A stretch of DNA of 64,000 bases from Stakelama saccharophila (GCF_032229225.1 NZ_CP135076.1:2213001-2277000); one strand, 5' to 3'. Shown: positions 33,079 to 43,169, counted from the first letter of the stretch. Program-made: numbers and translations. The notes: generated by a model from the letters alone, not told the origin.

Positions 33079-34737
33079 ATGCGCACTCCGGCTCTGGCCC
33101 TCTTGGCGACCGCCATCGCCCTTCCCGCTTCGGCGCAGACGGCGTCGCCATCGGCGGCAAAGGCCGACAATCTGTCGGCGACGGTCAGGACGCTGGCGTC
33201 CGACCCCTTCGAGGGGCGCGGTCCGGGCACTCCCGGCGAAGCCCGCACGGTCGACTATCTCGTGAAGCGGCTGAAAGCGCTCGGGCTGCAGCCGGGCGGC
33301 GAGGACGGCAAATGGACCCAGGTCGTGCCGATGGTCCACACCCAGGTCGATCCCGCAGGCAAGCTCAAACTGCGCGGTGCCGGGGACGTTGCGCTCAGGC
33401 AGGGCGACAATATCAACCTGACGACGGTGAAGGACACCGATCGCGTCACGCTCGAGGACGCGCCGCTGGTCTTCGTCGGCTACGGCACCGACGCGCCGGA
33501 AGCGGGCTGGGACGATTACAAGGGCGTCGACCTGCACGGCAAGATCGCCGTCTTCCTGGTCAACGATCCCGATTTCGCGGCGAAAGCCGGCGACGACGCG
33601 GCGGGCAGGTTCGGTGATCGCCGCATGACCTATTATGGCCGCTGGACCTACAAGTTCGACCAGGCGGCCGAGCGCGGGGCCGCCGCGGCGCTCATCATCC
33701 ATGATACGGATGCGGCCGGCTATGGCTGGAGCACGGTGTCCGCCTCCAATGGCGAGAATTACGACATCGTCCGCGGCCCGGACGAGAACGTTCTGCCGCT
33801 TCAGGGCTGGGTCCGCGGCGACACGGCGCAGCAGATGTTCGCCGCCGCCGGCCTCGATCTCGCGGCCCTGCGCAAGAAGGCCCGCTCGGCCGATTTTTCG
33901 CCGGTGACGCTGACCGGCGTGTCGCTGGACGCCGATCTGCCCGTCACCACGCAGCATATCCGCAGCCGCAACGTGCTGGGCCGGATCGCAGGCACGACCC
34001 ATCCGGATGAGACCGTGATGTACGGCGCGCATTGGGATGCGTACGGCAAGGGCAAGCCCGATGCGCAGGGTCGCGCCATCCGCCCCGGCGCCAATGACGA
34101 TGCCCTGGGCGTGGCGGCGGTGCTCGAAACCGCACGCATGTTCAAACAGGCGGCGCGACCGGAACGGTCGGTCGTATTCGCGTTGTGGACGGGCGAGGAG
34201 CGTGGGCTGCTCGGCTCGGAATATTATGCCGTCCATCCCGTCTATCCGCTGGAGACGACGGTCGCGGACCTGACCTTCGACATCCTTCAGACGGCCGGCC
34301 CGGCCAGGAATCTGGTGCTCATCGGCAAGGGCAATTCCACGCTGGACGACGTGCTCGCCCCCGTTGCCGCCGCGCAGGGCCGCAAGATCGTTCCGGAAAC
34401 CTTTTCCGAACGCGGGCTGTTCTTCCGCGCCGACCATTTTTCCGTCGCACGGCGCGGCGTGCCGTCCTTGCTGATGATGGCGCTGGGCGGACCACCGGAC
34501 CTGGAACAGGGCGGCCTGGCCGCCGGCCAGACGTGGCTGGACGCCTATATGGAATGCTATCACCAGACCTGCGATAGCTGGAGCGCCGACTGGAACCTGA
34601 AGGGCGCGGCGGAGGATGTGGAAGCGTTCTACAAGGTCGGTCACCGGCTCGCCAATTCGCGCGCGTGGCCCGAATGGCGGCCCGATTTCGCCTTCGCCGA
34701 GGTTCGCCGGGAAAGTGCCGACGCACGCCGGCATTGA
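33079..34737 (+). CDS. M28 family zinc metallopeptidase, exported
   Basis: A 552-residue protein with a signal peptide (MRTPALALLATAIALPASAQ). A PA-type insert occupies the middle (DLHGKIAVFLVNDPDF, AAALIIHDTDAAGYGW). The M28 catalytic domain has the zinc ligands His in GAHWDAYG, Asp in GANDDALGVAAVLE, the Glu pair in WTGEERGLLGSEYY, Asp in LTFDILQ and His in CYHQTCDSW. Expected to be an aminopeptidase in the periplasm. It starts 25 bases after putP and may be cotranscribed. Confidence 0.92.
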   Translation: MRTPALALLATAIALPASAQTASPSAAKADNLSATVRTLASDPFEGRGPGTPGEARTVDYLVKRLKALGLQPGGEDGKWTQVVPMVHTQVDPAGKLKLRGAGDVALRQGDNINLTTVKDTDRVTLEDAPLVFVGYGTDAPEAGWDDYKGVDLHGKIAVFLVNDPDFAAKAGDDAAGRFGDRRMTYYGRWTYKFDQAAERGAAAALIIHDTDAAGYGWSTVSASNGENYDIVRGPDENVLPLQGWVRGDTAQQMFAAAGLDLAALRKKARSADFSPVTLTGVSLDADLPVTTQHIRSRNVLGRIAGTTHPDETVMYGAHWDAYGKGKPDAQGRAIRPGANDDALGVAAVLETARMFKQAARPERSVVFALWTGEERGLLGSEYYAVHPVYPLETTVADLTFDILQTAGPARNLVLIGKGNSTLDDVLAPVAAAQGRKIVPETFSERGLFFRADHFSVARRGVPSLLMMALGGPPDLEQGGLAAGQTWLDAYMECYHQTCDSWSADWNLKGAAEDVEAFYKVGHRLANSRAWPEWRPDFAFAEVRRESADARRH

Positions 34738-34840
34738 TCGGACGCGCCCGACTGCGCGACACCGGGTGCGGATCGTCACAGGTACGGAACGAAATCGGGG
34801 GTCGCCGCTTTCCTCCCTCTAACAGGCAGGGAGGATAGCG

Positions 34841-36322
34841 ATGCGTATTCCACGGACATTGATGCTGTGCGCCGCGCCGGCCGCGCTGGCCGGCTGCACC
34901 GCGGGACTGGGCGGCACCACGCCCGTCGTCCCCGGTCAGGCAGCGCCCATTTCCCAGGCGGAGCGTCAGCAGGGCACACAGGCCCGCGACGACATCATCG
35001 CCGAATATGGCGGCGTGTACGAGAACGCGCAGGCGCAGGCGATCGCCGAGCGCGTCGGGCAACGTATCGCCGTCCAGTCCGGGCTCTCCGCCGACCCGGA
35101 CACCTTCACCGTCACCGTGCTCGACAGCCCCGTCAACAACGCCTTCGCCACGCCCGGCGGCTATGTCTACGTCACGCGCGGCCTGATGGCGCTGATGAAT
35201 GACGAGGCCGAACTCGCCGCCGTGCTCGGCCACGAAGTCGCCCATGTCGCCGCGCGTCACAGCCAGAAACGCCAACAGGCGACGCAGACCAACAGCGTCC
35301 TCGGCGCGCTCGGTCAGGTCCTCGCGGGCGCCGTGCTCGGCAATTCCGCCCTGGGCCAGATCGGCAGCCAGATCGCCGGCACCGGCGCGCAGCTCGCGAC
35401 GCTGGGCTATTCCCGCAGCCAGGAAAGCCAGGCCGACCGTCTGGCCGTCCAGTATCTGAAGAGCGCCGGCTACGACACCGACGCCCTCGCCTCCATGCTG
35501 ACGAGCCTTGCCGACCAGCAGGCCCTCGATCAGCGGATTTCGGGCGAAACGCGCTCGGTGCCGGAATGGGCGAGCACCCACCCCAATTCAAGCGACCGCA
35601 TCCGCGCGGCAATCACCGAAGCGCGGCAGGCCGGCGGAACCGAGCTGGCCCGCAACCCGGCCCCGTATCTCGCCGCGATCGACGGTATCCTGTACGGCGA
35701 CAACCCCGCGCAGGGCGTGATCCGCGGGCGCGACTTCCTGCACCCGAAACTGGGCATCGCCTTCACCGTGCCGCAGGGCTTCACGATGAACAACGGCGCG
35801 CAGGCGGTCACGATCACCGGCCCGAACATCCAGGCGCTGTTCGGCACCGGTTCCTATTCGGGCAGCCTCGACACCTATATCGGCAAGGTGCTGCAGGGGC
35901 TCGGCACCGGGGCTTCGGTTCCGTCCGGTCAGGTCCGGCGCACGACCGTCAACGGCATTCCCGCCGCTTATACGCAGGTCCGCGCCAATACGCAGCAGGG
36001 TCAGGTCGACGTCACCGTCTTCGCCTATGAGACATCACCGAACCGGGCCTATCATTTCGTGGTGCTGACGCCGGCCGGCCAGGGCCTCGGCCAGGCGACG
36101 AGCCTGGTCGAATCCTTCCGCAAGCTCTCGCAGCAGGAAGCCGCCGCCATCGATGCCAAACGGGTCGATATCGTCACCGTCGGATCAGGACAGACGGTCT
36201 CGTCGCTTGCCGGCCGCATGGCGTTCGACGACTATCAGCAGCAGCGCTTCCTCGTCCTCAACGGCTTTCCCGAGGGCGTGACGCTGAAAAGCGGTCAGAA
36301 GGTGAAGATCGTCACCGAGTGA
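34841..36322 (+). CDS. M48 family metalloprotease lipoprotein with LysM-like tail
   Basis: A 493-residue protein. Signal peptide and lipobox: MLCAAPAALAGC (Cys near 19). The zinc motif is LGHEVAHVAARHS (HExxH) with the third ligand in SQESQADRLAVQYL, as in BepA/LoiP-type periplasmic proteases. Downstream is a region of about 150 residues resembling the family's extra domain, and the end VGSGQTVSSLAGRM to LKSGQKVKIVTE resembles a LysM-type cell-wall binding repeat. Likely outer-membrane quality control. Confidence 0.92.
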   Translation: MRIPRTLMLCAAPAALAGCTAGLGGTTPVVPGQAAPISQAERQQGTQARDDIIAEYGGVYENAQAQAIAERVGQRIAVQSGLSADPDTFTVTVLDSPVNNAFATPGGYVYVTRGLMALMNDEAELAAVLGHEVAHVAARHSQKRQQATQTNSVLGALGQVLAGAVLGNSALGQIGSQIAGTGAQLATLGYSRSQESQADRLAVQYLKSAGYDTDALASMLTSLADQQALDQRISGETRSVPEWASTHPNSSDRIRAAITEARQAGGTELARNPAPYLAAIDGILYGDNPAQGVIRGRDFLHPKLGIAFTVPQGFTMNNGAQAVTITGPNIQALFGTGSYSGSLDTYIGKVLQGLGTGASVPSGQVRRTTVNGIPAAYTQVRANTQQGQVDVTVFAYETSPNRAYHFVVLTPAGQGLGQATSLVESFRKLSQQEAAAIDAKRVDIVTVGSGQTVSSLAGRMAFDDYQQQRFLVLNGFPEGVTLKSGQKVKIVTE

Positions 36323-36364
36323 CACGAGCGGGGGCGACGACTCCGGCCGCCGCCCCTCCCGCGA

Positions 36365-38044
36365 TCAGCGCGTCAGCTTCTTGTAGGCGAGCCGCGTCGG
36401 CCGGTCGGCGGCGTCGCCCATGCGGCGGCGCTTGTCTTCCTCATAGGCCTGGAAGTTGCCCTCGAACCACTCGACATGACTGTCGCCCTCGAAGGCGAGG
36501 ATGTGCGTCGCCAGCCGGTCGAGGAAGAAACGGTCATGGCTGATGACCACGGCACAGCCGGCGAAATTCTCCACCGCCTCTTCCAGCGCGCCCAGCGTCT
36601 CGACATCGAGGTCGTTGGTCGGTTCGTCGAGCAGCAGGACGTTGCCGCCCTCCTTCAGCATCTTGGCGATGTGAACGCGGTTGCGTTCGCCGCCCGATAG
36701 CTTGCCGACATTCTTCTGCTGGTCCTGCCCCTTGAAGTTGAACGCGCCGACATAAGCGCGCGTCGACATGTCGTGGCCGTTGACCTTCACGTAATCGAGC
36801 CCGTCGGAAATCTCTTCCCAGACATTCTTCTTCGAATCGAGATGATCGCGGCTCTGGTCGACATAGCCGAGGTGCACGGTCGGGCCGATGTCGATCTCGC
36901 CGCTATCGGGCTGTTCCTGCCCGGTGATGATGCGGAACAGCGTCGACTTGCCCGCGCCGTTCGGCCCGATCACGCCGACGATGCCGCCCGGCGGCAGACT
37001 GAACGACAGGTTCTCGAACAACAGCTTGTCGCCATAGGCTTTGGAGATATTGTTCGCCTCGATCACCTTGTTGCCCAGGCGCTCGGGCACCTGGATGACG
37101 ATCTGCGCCTTGCCGGGCGCGCGGTTCTGCTGCGCCTCGACGAGCTGGTCGAACTTGGCGATACGCGCCTTCGATTTGGTCTGGCGCCCCCTGGTGCCCT
37201 GCCGGATCCAGTCAAGCTCGTCGCGAATCGCCTTCTGGCGACCCGATTCCTCGCGCGATTCCTGTTCGAGCCGCTTGGCCTTCTTTTCCAGATAGGTGGA
37301 ATAATTGCCCTCGTACGGGAAGTATTTCCCGCGATCGAGTTCGAGGATCCAGTCCACCACATTGTCGAGGAAATAGCGGTCGTGGGTGATCATCAGCACC
37401 GCGCCGGCATATTCCTTCAGGTGGTTTTCCAGCCAGTTGACGCTTTCGGCATCCAGATGGTTGGTCGGCTCGTCGAGCAGCAGGATCGACGGCTTCTGGA
37501 TCAGCAGTCGGGTCAGCGCCACGCGGCGCTTCTCACCGCCCGACAGGTTTTCCACGCCCCAGTCGCCCGGCGGGCAGCGCAGCGCCTCCATGGCGATTTC
37601 GAGCTGGTTGTCGAGCGTCCAGCCGTCGACCGCGTCGATCTTTTCCTGAAGGACGCCCATCTCCTCCATCAACGCGTCGAAATCGGTATCGTCCTTGGGA
37701 TCGCCCATTTCCGCGGAGATGGCATTGAACCGGTCGACCATGTCGGCGACCTCGCGCGCACCGTCGCGGACATTTTCCAGCACCGTCTTTTGGGGGTCGA
37801 GCTGCGGCTCCTGCGGCAGATAGCCGACGGTGATGTTCTCCCCCGGCCAGGCCTCGCCCGAATATTCGGTGTCGATGCCGGCCATGATCTTCATCAGGGT
37901 CGACTTGCCGACGCCGTTGGGGCCGACGATGCCGATCTTCGCGCCCTGATAGAATTGCAGATTGATGTTGGAGAGCACCGGCTTCTGCGCGCCGGGAAAG
38001 CTCTTGGTCATGTCCTTCATCACGAAGGCGTATTGCGCTGACAC
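36365..38044 (-). CDS. ettA: Energy-dependent translational throttle protein EttA
   Basis: I place the start at GTG 38044, giving 559 residues beginning MSAQYAFVMKDMTKSFPGAQ, the normal length; frames further upstream are not conserved. It is an ABC-F protein without membrane helices that gates ribosome elongation at low energy. First ABC domain: GPNGVGKST, LSGGEKRRVALTRLL, ILLLDEPTNHLD. Second: GPNGAGKST, LSGGERNRVHIA, VLLLDEPTNDLD. The arm and linker with the basic KKAKRLEQESREESGRQKAI segment lie between. Convergent with the M48 gene. Confidence 0.95.
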   Translation of the reverse strand: MSAQYAFVMKDMTKSFPGAQKPVLSNINLQFYQGAKIGIVGPNGVGKSTLMKIMAGIDTEYSGEAWPGENITVGYLPQEPQLDPQKTVLENVRDGAREVADMVDRFNAISAEMGDPKDDTDFDALMEEMGVLQEKIDAVDGWTLDNQLEIAMEALRCPPGDWGVENLSGGEKRRVALTRLLIQKPSILLLDEPTNHLDAESVNWLENHLKEYAGAVLMITHDRYFLDNVVDWILELDRGKYFPYEGNYSTYLEKKAKRLEQESREESGRQKAIRDELDWIRQGTRGRQTKSKARIAKFDQLVEAQQNRAPGKAQIVIQVPERLGNKVIEANNISKAYGDKLLFENLSFSLPPGGIVGVIGPNGAGKSTLFRIITGQEQPDSGEIDIGPTVHLGYVDQSRDHLDSKKNVWEEISDGLDYVKVNGHDMSTRAYVGAFNFKGQDQQKNVGKLSGGERNRVHIAKMLKEGGNVLLLDEPTNDLDVETLGALEEAVENFAGCAVVISHDRFFLDRLATHILAFEGDSHVEWFEGNFQAYEEDKRRRMGDAADRPTRLAYKKLTR

Positions 38045-38153
38045 GGGTGATTGCTCCGTCAGGAAGAAAAGCTGGTTTAAGGAATTCGCGCGCGATGTAG
38101 CGATCCACGCGCGCATTGGCAAACCCGCTCCGGACTGTATAGCCTCGCCGCCC

Positions 38154-39569
38154 ATGACAAAGCGCCACCTGCTCGCGGCCGCTGCCGCCGCCCTCGCCCT
38201 CCCCGCCGCCGCCGCGCAGGCGCAGGACCGGCTTCCGCCCGCATTGACGGCGACGATCGATCCGAAGGTCGCGCAGTTGCGCGATGCGGCACTCGACGAC
38301 ACGCTCGCTTATGACATCACCAGGGGGCTGACGACGGAAATCGGTCCCCGCCTCGCCGGCACGGCGGCGGAGGCGCGCGCCCGCGAATGGGCGGTGAAGC
38401 GGCTGAAGGCCCTCGGCTTCGAGAACGTCCATATCGAGACCTATCGGATGCCGGTCTGGGTCCGCGGTGCGGAAACGGGGGAGGTGGTCGCGCCCTATAT
38501 GCAGCCGCTCCGCCTCACCGCGCTCGGCAATTCCGGTGCGACGCCGGCCGCCGGCCTGACGGCGCCGGTCGTCTATTTCAGAAGTTTCGCGGATCTCGTC
38601 GCCGCGCCGCAAGGCAGCCTGACGGGCAAGATCGCCTTCGTCTCCAACGCGATGCGGCCGACCCAGGACGGCAGCGGATACGGCCAGTACGGCATGGCCC
38701 GCTTTGCCGGGCCGAATCTGGCGGCGAAAAAGGGAGCGGCCGCCATCGTCATCCGCTCGATCGGCACGGATCACAGCCGTGCGCCGCATGCCGGCGTCAC
38801 CAACTTCGACGAGGGCGTGGAACCCATCCCCGCGGCCGCATTGTCGGTGGCGGATGCGGAAAATCTGGCTCGCATGGTCGAAAGCGCGGACGATCCGGTC
38901 ATGCTACACCTGACGCTCACACCGCGGCGCACCGGCATGCACGAATCGGGAAATGTCATCGCCGAAGTGCCGGGCACCGACCCTGACGCGGGGATCGTCC
39001 TGATCGGCGGCCATCTCGATAGCTGGGACCTGGGTACGGGCGCGATCGACGATGCCTCCGGCCTGGCGATCACCACCGCGGCGGCAAAGCGCATCCTCGA
39101 CGCCGGCGGCGCGCGGCGCACGATCCGCGTCGTGTGGTTCGGCGCGGAGGAGGTCGGCGGCTTCGGCGGGGAAGCCTATGCCCGCGCGCATGGCGACGAC
39201 CGCCATGTCGTCGCGGCCGAATCGGATTTCGGCGCCGACCGGATCTGGCGCGTGCAGACCAACCTGCCCGACGGCGCGAAGGCGGTCGGCGACCGCCTGG
39301 CGCGCGCGCTTGCACCGCTCGGCATCGTTCGCGGCGACGGCGTGGCGGGCGACGGCGCCGATATCGGCCCCATTCTGCGGGGCGGTGTCGCCGCGGTCGA
39401 TCTCAACCAGTCGGGCCTGCGCTATTTCGATTGGCACCACACGCCCGAGGACGTGCTGGACCGCGTCGATCCCGAACAGTTGCAACAGAACGTCGCTGCC
39501 TGGACCGCCATGCTGGCCGTCATCGCCAATGCACCGGAACCGATCGGCGGCGTATCGCGGGATAAATAG
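38154..39569 (+). CDS. M28 family peptidase, carboxypeptidase Q-like, exported
   Basis: ATG 38154 gives 471 residues with a signal peptide (MTKRHLLAAAAAALALPAAA). Longer frames upstream overlap the divergent ettA start. M28 zinc site: His in LIGGHLDSWDLGTGAIDDAS, Glu pair in WFGAEEVGGFGGEAY, Asp in AAESDFGAD and His in FDWHHTPEDV. A PA-like insert (KGAAAIVIRSIGTDHS) precedes. The pattern matches plasma glutamate carboxypeptidase-like enzymes. Periplasmic peptidase; divergent from ettA across 109 bases. Confidence 0.92.
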   Translation: MTKRHLLAAAAAALALPAAAAQAQDRLPPALTATIDPKVAQLRDAALDDTLAYDITRGLTTEIGPRLAGTAAEARAREWAVKRLKALGFENVHIETYRMPVWVRGAETGEVVAPYMQPLRLTALGNSGATPAAGLTAPVVYFRSFADLVAAPQGSLTGKIAFVSNAMRPTQDGSGYGQYGMARFAGPNLAAKKGAAAIVIRSIGTDHSRAPHAGVTNFDEGVEPIPAAALSVADAENLARMVESADDPVMLHLTLTPRRTGMHESGNVIAEVPGTDPDAGIVLIGGHLDSWDLGTGAIDDASGLAITTAAAKRILDAGGARRTIRVVWFGAEEVGGFGGEAYARAHGDDRHVVAAESDFGADRIWRVQTNLPDGAKAVGDRLARALAPLGIVRGDGVAGDGADIGPILRGGVAAVDLNQSGLRYFDWHHTPEDVLDRVDPEQLQQNVAAWTAMLAVIANAPEPIGGVSRDK

Positions 39570-39697
39570 GGTAAACATGGACGTTGCGAGCTTGCCCCAA
39601 GATGAATTTCCATTGACGACATGGCTGCGCACGCTATTGGAGGCCCTTCGCGACGGCGTTCGGGCCGGATGCGAAATGGATTATTTGGGAGCACGAA

Positions 39698-39931
39698 ATG
39701 AAGAAGATCGTTTTTGTCGCTGCTGCCGCCGGCCTGATGTCTTTGGCCGCCTGCAGCCAGCCGGAGTCGGCCGACAACGCCGCGATGGAGAACATGGCCG
39801 CGAACTACGAAATGCAGGCCGAAAATTACGACATGATGGCCGAAAACGCCACCATGGAGAGCAACGAGGAAATGCTCGAGAACGCCGAAGTCAATGCCGA
39901 GGCGGCTGCCGACAACCTCGAAGGCATGTAA
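39698..39931 (+). CDS. Small lipoprotein, 77 residues
   Basis: MKKIVFVAAAAGLMSLAACS has a signal peptide and lipobox (LAAC, Cys19). The mature part is short, very acidic and rich in Asn, Glu, Met and Ala, with the repeated pattern AENYDMMAENATMESNEEML. It is probably helical and anchored to the periplasmic face of the outer membrane. Function unknown. A strong intrinsic terminator follows, so it is a separate transcription unit. Confidence 0.85.
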   Translation: MKKIVFVAAAAGLMSLAACSQPESADNAAMENMAANYEMQAENYDMMAENATMESNEEMLENAEVNAEAAADNLEGM

Positions 39932-39982
39932 TCATTCCGCTTCCCGCGTCGCCATGGGCGATGCGGTTACGTTGATTGCGAT

Positions 39983-40013
39983 AAGGGGCGCCCCGCCGGG
40001 GCGCCCCTTTTTC
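39983..40013 (+). terminator. Intrinsic terminator after small lipoprotein
   Basis: GGGGCGCCCC at 39985-39994, a three-base loop, GGGGCGCCCC at 39998-40007 and TTTTT at 40008-40012. The stem is extended by AA/TT. It is a textbook Rho-independent terminator 54 bases after the lipoprotein stop. Confidence 0.9.
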
Positions 40014-40101
40014 ATTGTCCGAAAGCCCGTGACCGGCGGTGACAGGCAACAGCGGCTGCGGCCTTTCTCGGCAAGAGCGAGAGGTCAGTTCGACCACCTT
40101 T

Positions 40102-40276
40102 GAACGCCGCGCCGGACCCTCCGGCCGGCTCTGAAAGCGGTTGGTTCCAGCGTCACCGTCCTTCTGCTCCCGCAAAGGCGGGAACCCGGTCCGGGAGTGG
40201 CGGGGACACAGGATACCGGTCCCGAACGTTCGAAAGTCGGGCCGATCGCGTTCAAGGCTGACAGCATTCGCCTCTG
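40102..40276. repeat. Dispersed intergenic repeat, copy 2, with REP insertion
   Basis: Second copy of the element at 12770-12914, in the same orientation and again in a convergent gap (39932-40310). The blocks in common are listed there. This copy is about 30 bases longer because a REP palindrome (TCCCGC-AAAG-GCGGGA, 40168-40183) with flank CCCGG has been inserted in the middle. The rest of the 379-base gap holds the terminator above and nothing else I can identify. Confidence 0.65.
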
Positions 40277-40310
40277 GTTACGCCTACCGGCCGTCAGCGG
40301 CGGATTGCGC

Positions 40311-43049
40311 CTACCCCCGCGCCAGCAGCGAAACTCGACCGCCGCGCAAGCCGTCGGCGGCGACGTCGACCCGTATCGCGCCGGCCGCGCCGGGCACCGC
40401 GCGGACCACGCCCAACGCCCGACCGGCAAATGCACGGCGCTGCGGCGCGGGAAACGGCGTGAAGTCCGTCGGGTCGCCATTGGCCGTGGCCACCAGTTCG
40501 CCCGCGCCCCCGACCGCGAAATCGAGCAGGTTGGAAGCCGCGGGAACCCTGTTGCCGCTATCGTCCAGGATGACGGCCTCGACGAAGGCCAGATCGTCGG
40601 CGCCATTCCCCATCAGCTTGCGATTCACCCGCGCCTCGATCCGCGCGGGCTCGCCGGCGGTGGTGATACTGCCGGTGGCCCAGGGCCGGCCGTCCTTATA
40701 GGTTACGACCTTCACCGTTCCCGGCTTGTATTCAACATGATCCCAGCGGAAACGATATTGGTACGGCGCCCGCTCCTGCCGCCCCTGCGACACGCCGTTG
40801 ACGAACAATTCGGCTTCGTCGGCGGAGGAGAATGCGTGTACCGGCGTCACCTCGCCCTCGCGGCCCGGCCAGCTCCAGTGCGGCAGGATGTGAACGAAGG
40901 GCAGATCGGGCCGCCAGCGCGACTGGTACAGGTAGAACCGGTCCTTGGAAAAGCCGGCCAGGTCGATGATGCCGAAATAGGAACTGCGTGAGGAATAATA
41001 GGGTGTCGGCTCGCCCAGATAATCCCATCCCGTCCAGACGAATTCGCCGGCGACGAAGGGATGCTGGTCTGCTTGCGAGAACGCCTTGTCGGCGGACGAC
41101 CCGAAATCCGCCGCGAACAGTTCGTAGGCGCTGACCTGGTGTGTGTCGGGATTGCCGCCGACGCCGGGGCGCACGGCGGCGCTGACGGTTCCCGGCACCG
41201 GAAACTGATACTGGCCGCGACTGCTCAGCGCGGCGGCGGATTCCGTGCTGACGATCATCTTGTCCGGGAATTTCTCGTGAAACGGCGCGAACTGACCCGG
41301 GATCGTGCGCACGCCGATCCCCTGATAGTTGAGGCCGATCGCGTCGAACACCGGCGGCAGGGCCATGTCGGGTTTCGCCCAGTTCATGGCAGAGGTGATC
41401 GGGCGGGTGGCGTCCTCCTCCCGCGCGATGGAAACGAGCCTGCGCGCGATCTGCGCGCCCGCCTCGCCATCATGCTGCTCGCCGACCTCGTTGCCGACGC
41501 TCCACATGAACACGGAAGGATGATTGCGATCGCGGCGGATCATCGCGCGCAGATCGGCCTCGTGCCAGTCGTCGAAGATCAGGTGAAAATCGAGCGGCGT
41601 CTTCTTGTCGCGCCAGACGTCGAATACCTCGTCCAGAACGAGGAAACCCATTTCGTCGGCAAGGTCGAGCAATTCGGGCGCCGGCGGATTATGGCTCATC
41701 CGCAAGGCGTTGCAGCCCATTTCCTGCAACGTTTCGAGCTGTCGCCGCGCCGCGTCGAGGTTGAACGCCGCGCCGATGGGGCCGAGGTCGTGATGGTTGT
41801 TCGTTCCCCGGATGGGAATATGCTGTCCGTTGACCGACAGGCCGCTATCGCCTTCGCAGCGGATGCCGCGAATGCCGAAGGGCGTTTCGTAGCGGTCGAC
41901 GATTCCGCCCGCTCCGTCGCCGCGCGAAACCGTCGTCACCGCGACATAGCGGTTGGGCGTCTGTTCGGGCCGCGGCCCCCATAAACGGGGTTCGGACAAT
42001 GTCGTGCGGCCTTGGATTGTTCGGCTCGATCGCGGCGCGATGCGTATCCGCTGTGGCGCGAAGCGGGCTACTGCATTGCCCGCGCGCGCTCCGGCGCGGG
42101 AAAGCGCGAATATCTCGGTCGCCACCGCCGCGTCCGCCGCCTCCTCGCCGTCATTGTCGATCGTGACCGTGCAATCGACGGTCGCACGGCGATCGGAGAC
42201 ATCCGTCGTCGTGATCTGCGTTCCCCAATGCCCCACATGGACCGGGTCGACGGTCACGAGCCAGACGTTGCGGTACAAGCCGCCGCCGGGATACCATCTG
42301 GCGGATTCCGGCGGATTGGCGAGCCGAATGGCGAGCTGGTTGATGCCGCCCGGCCGCACATACGGCGTCAGGTCCAGCCGCCAGCCATTATAGCCATAGG
42401 GCCATCCGCCGACCAGTTCGCCGTTCAGCCAGACGGCGGCATAGGCCATGGCGCCGTCGATATCGAGAAAGACCGACTTGCCCGCGTCGCCCGCCGGAAT
42501 GTCGAGGCGGCGGCGATACCAGCCCACGCCCCAGCTCGGCAGGCGTCCCATGCCGCCGACGTCGCCCTCTTCGAGGAACGGGCCGGCGATCGCCCAGTCA
42601 TGCGGAACCCGCACCGCATCCCAGCCGCTGTCGTCATGGTCGGACCGCGCAAATGGCAACGCGATGTCGGGCTGGCGCGTCGGCACGGGGTGGCGAGCCG
42701 CTGGATCGGCGATAAAGGCGTTCGCGGCCGGCAGGATCCACGGCTTCAGCCGGAACTGGTTCTCGCCCTCGATACGCACGGGAGACAGCGAAAGATCGAT
42801 ATCCTCGGTATCCGGAAGTTCGGATCGCGCGTCGTAGATCAGCGAGCGGCCGTCACCGGTCTCCCCGGCATCGCCCCGGCGAAAGCGCCAGCCGGCATCG
42901 AGACGGCGGCGCTTGCGCGGGATGGCACGGTCGTCGGCGCGGGTCGTCGCCCAGACGCCGCCGGCGGTGGTCGTGCCCGACAATGGCAGCGTCATCGCCG
43001 CGGATGCTTTCAACACGCTGCGGCGGTCGGCGGAACGGGGATCGAACAT
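40311..43049 (-). CDS. GH2 family glycosidase with twin-arginine leader
   Basis: ATG 43049 has AAGGAGAG eight bases upstream and gives 912 residues. The leader DRRSVLKASAAM is a twin-arginine signal, so it is exported folded. GH2 architecture: sugar-binding domain (PHDWAIAGPF, GWYRRRLDIPAGDAGKSVFL), immunoglobulin-like domain, then the barrel with RGTNNHHDLGPIGAAFN, MGCNALRMSHNPPAPELLDL, acid/base Glu in FMWSVGNEVGEQ and nucleophile Glu in MIVSTESAAALSS. Beta-galactosidase-like, but specificity is open. It lies beside a TonB receptor, suggesting glycan uptake and breakdown together. Confidence 0.92.
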   Translation of the reverse strand: MFDPRSADRRSVLKASAAMTLPLSGTTTAGGVWATTRADDRAIPRKRRRLDAGWRFRRGDAGETGDGRSLIYDARSELPDTEDIDLSLSPVRIEGENQFRLKPWILPAANAFIADPAARHPVPTRQPDIALPFARSDHDDSGWDAVRVPHDWAIAGPFLEEGDVGGMGRLPSWGVGWYRRRLDIPAGDAGKSVFLDIDGAMAYAAVWLNGELVGGWPYGYNGWRLDLTPYVRPGGINQLAIRLANPPESARWYPGGGLYRNVWLVTVDPVHVGHWGTQITTTDVSDRRATVDCTVTIDNDGEEAADAAVATEIFALSRAGARAGNAVARFAPQRIRIAPRSSRTIQGRTTLSEPRLWGPRPEQTPNRYVAVTTVSRGDGAGGIVDRYETPFGIRGIRCEGDSGLSVNGQHIPIRGTNNHHDLGPIGAAFNLDAARRQLETLQEMGCNALRMSHNPPAPELLDLADEMGFLVLDEVFDVWRDKKTPLDFHLIFDDWHEADLRAMIRRDRNHPSVFMWSVGNEVGEQHDGEAGAQIARRLVSIAREEDATRPITSAMNWAKPDMALPPVFDAIGLNYQGIGVRTIPGQFAPFHEKFPDKMIVSTESAAALSSRGQYQFPVPGTVSAAVRPGVGGNPDTHQVSAYELFAADFGSSADKAFSQADQHPFVAGEFVWTGWDYLGEPTPYYSSRSSYFGIIDLAGFSKDRFYLYQSRWRPDLPFVHILPHWSWPGREGEVTPVHAFSSADEAELFVNGVSQGRQERAPYQYRFRWDHVEYKPGTVKVVTYKDGRPWATGSITTAGEPARIEARVNRKLMGNGADDLAFVEAVILDDSGNRVPAASNLLDFAVGGAGELVATANGDPTDFTPFPAPQRRAFAGRALGVVRAVPGAAGAIRVDVAADGLRGGRVSLLARG

Positions 43050-43169
43050 CTTGGCGCTCTCCTTGCTACGGGATGAATCCCGATCGTCCGGTCGGATGGC
43101 GGTCAACGGGGTGTCGCGCAGGAATGGAAGCCGGCCGCACGCCGGCGACCGGCTTCCAGAAGAGCGAAT

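Noticed and set aside
33037..34779. Long open frame of 580 residues opposite the M28 peptidase gene
   Set aside because: High third-position GC keeps opposite frames open. Composition is Arg/Ala/His-rich with no motif, and the plus-strand gene is clear. The same holds for long frames opposite the TonB receptor (43461-46193) and the second GH92 gene (57579-60272).
34785..34812. GGAAC upstream of the M48 lipoprotein as an EcfG promoter
   Set aside because: At 16 or 17 bases the second element reads GCTT or CTTT, not CGTT.
36323..36364. GC-rich inverted repeat between the M48 gene and ettA as a bidirectional terminator
   Set aside because: The stem is imperfect and there is no T-run on either side.
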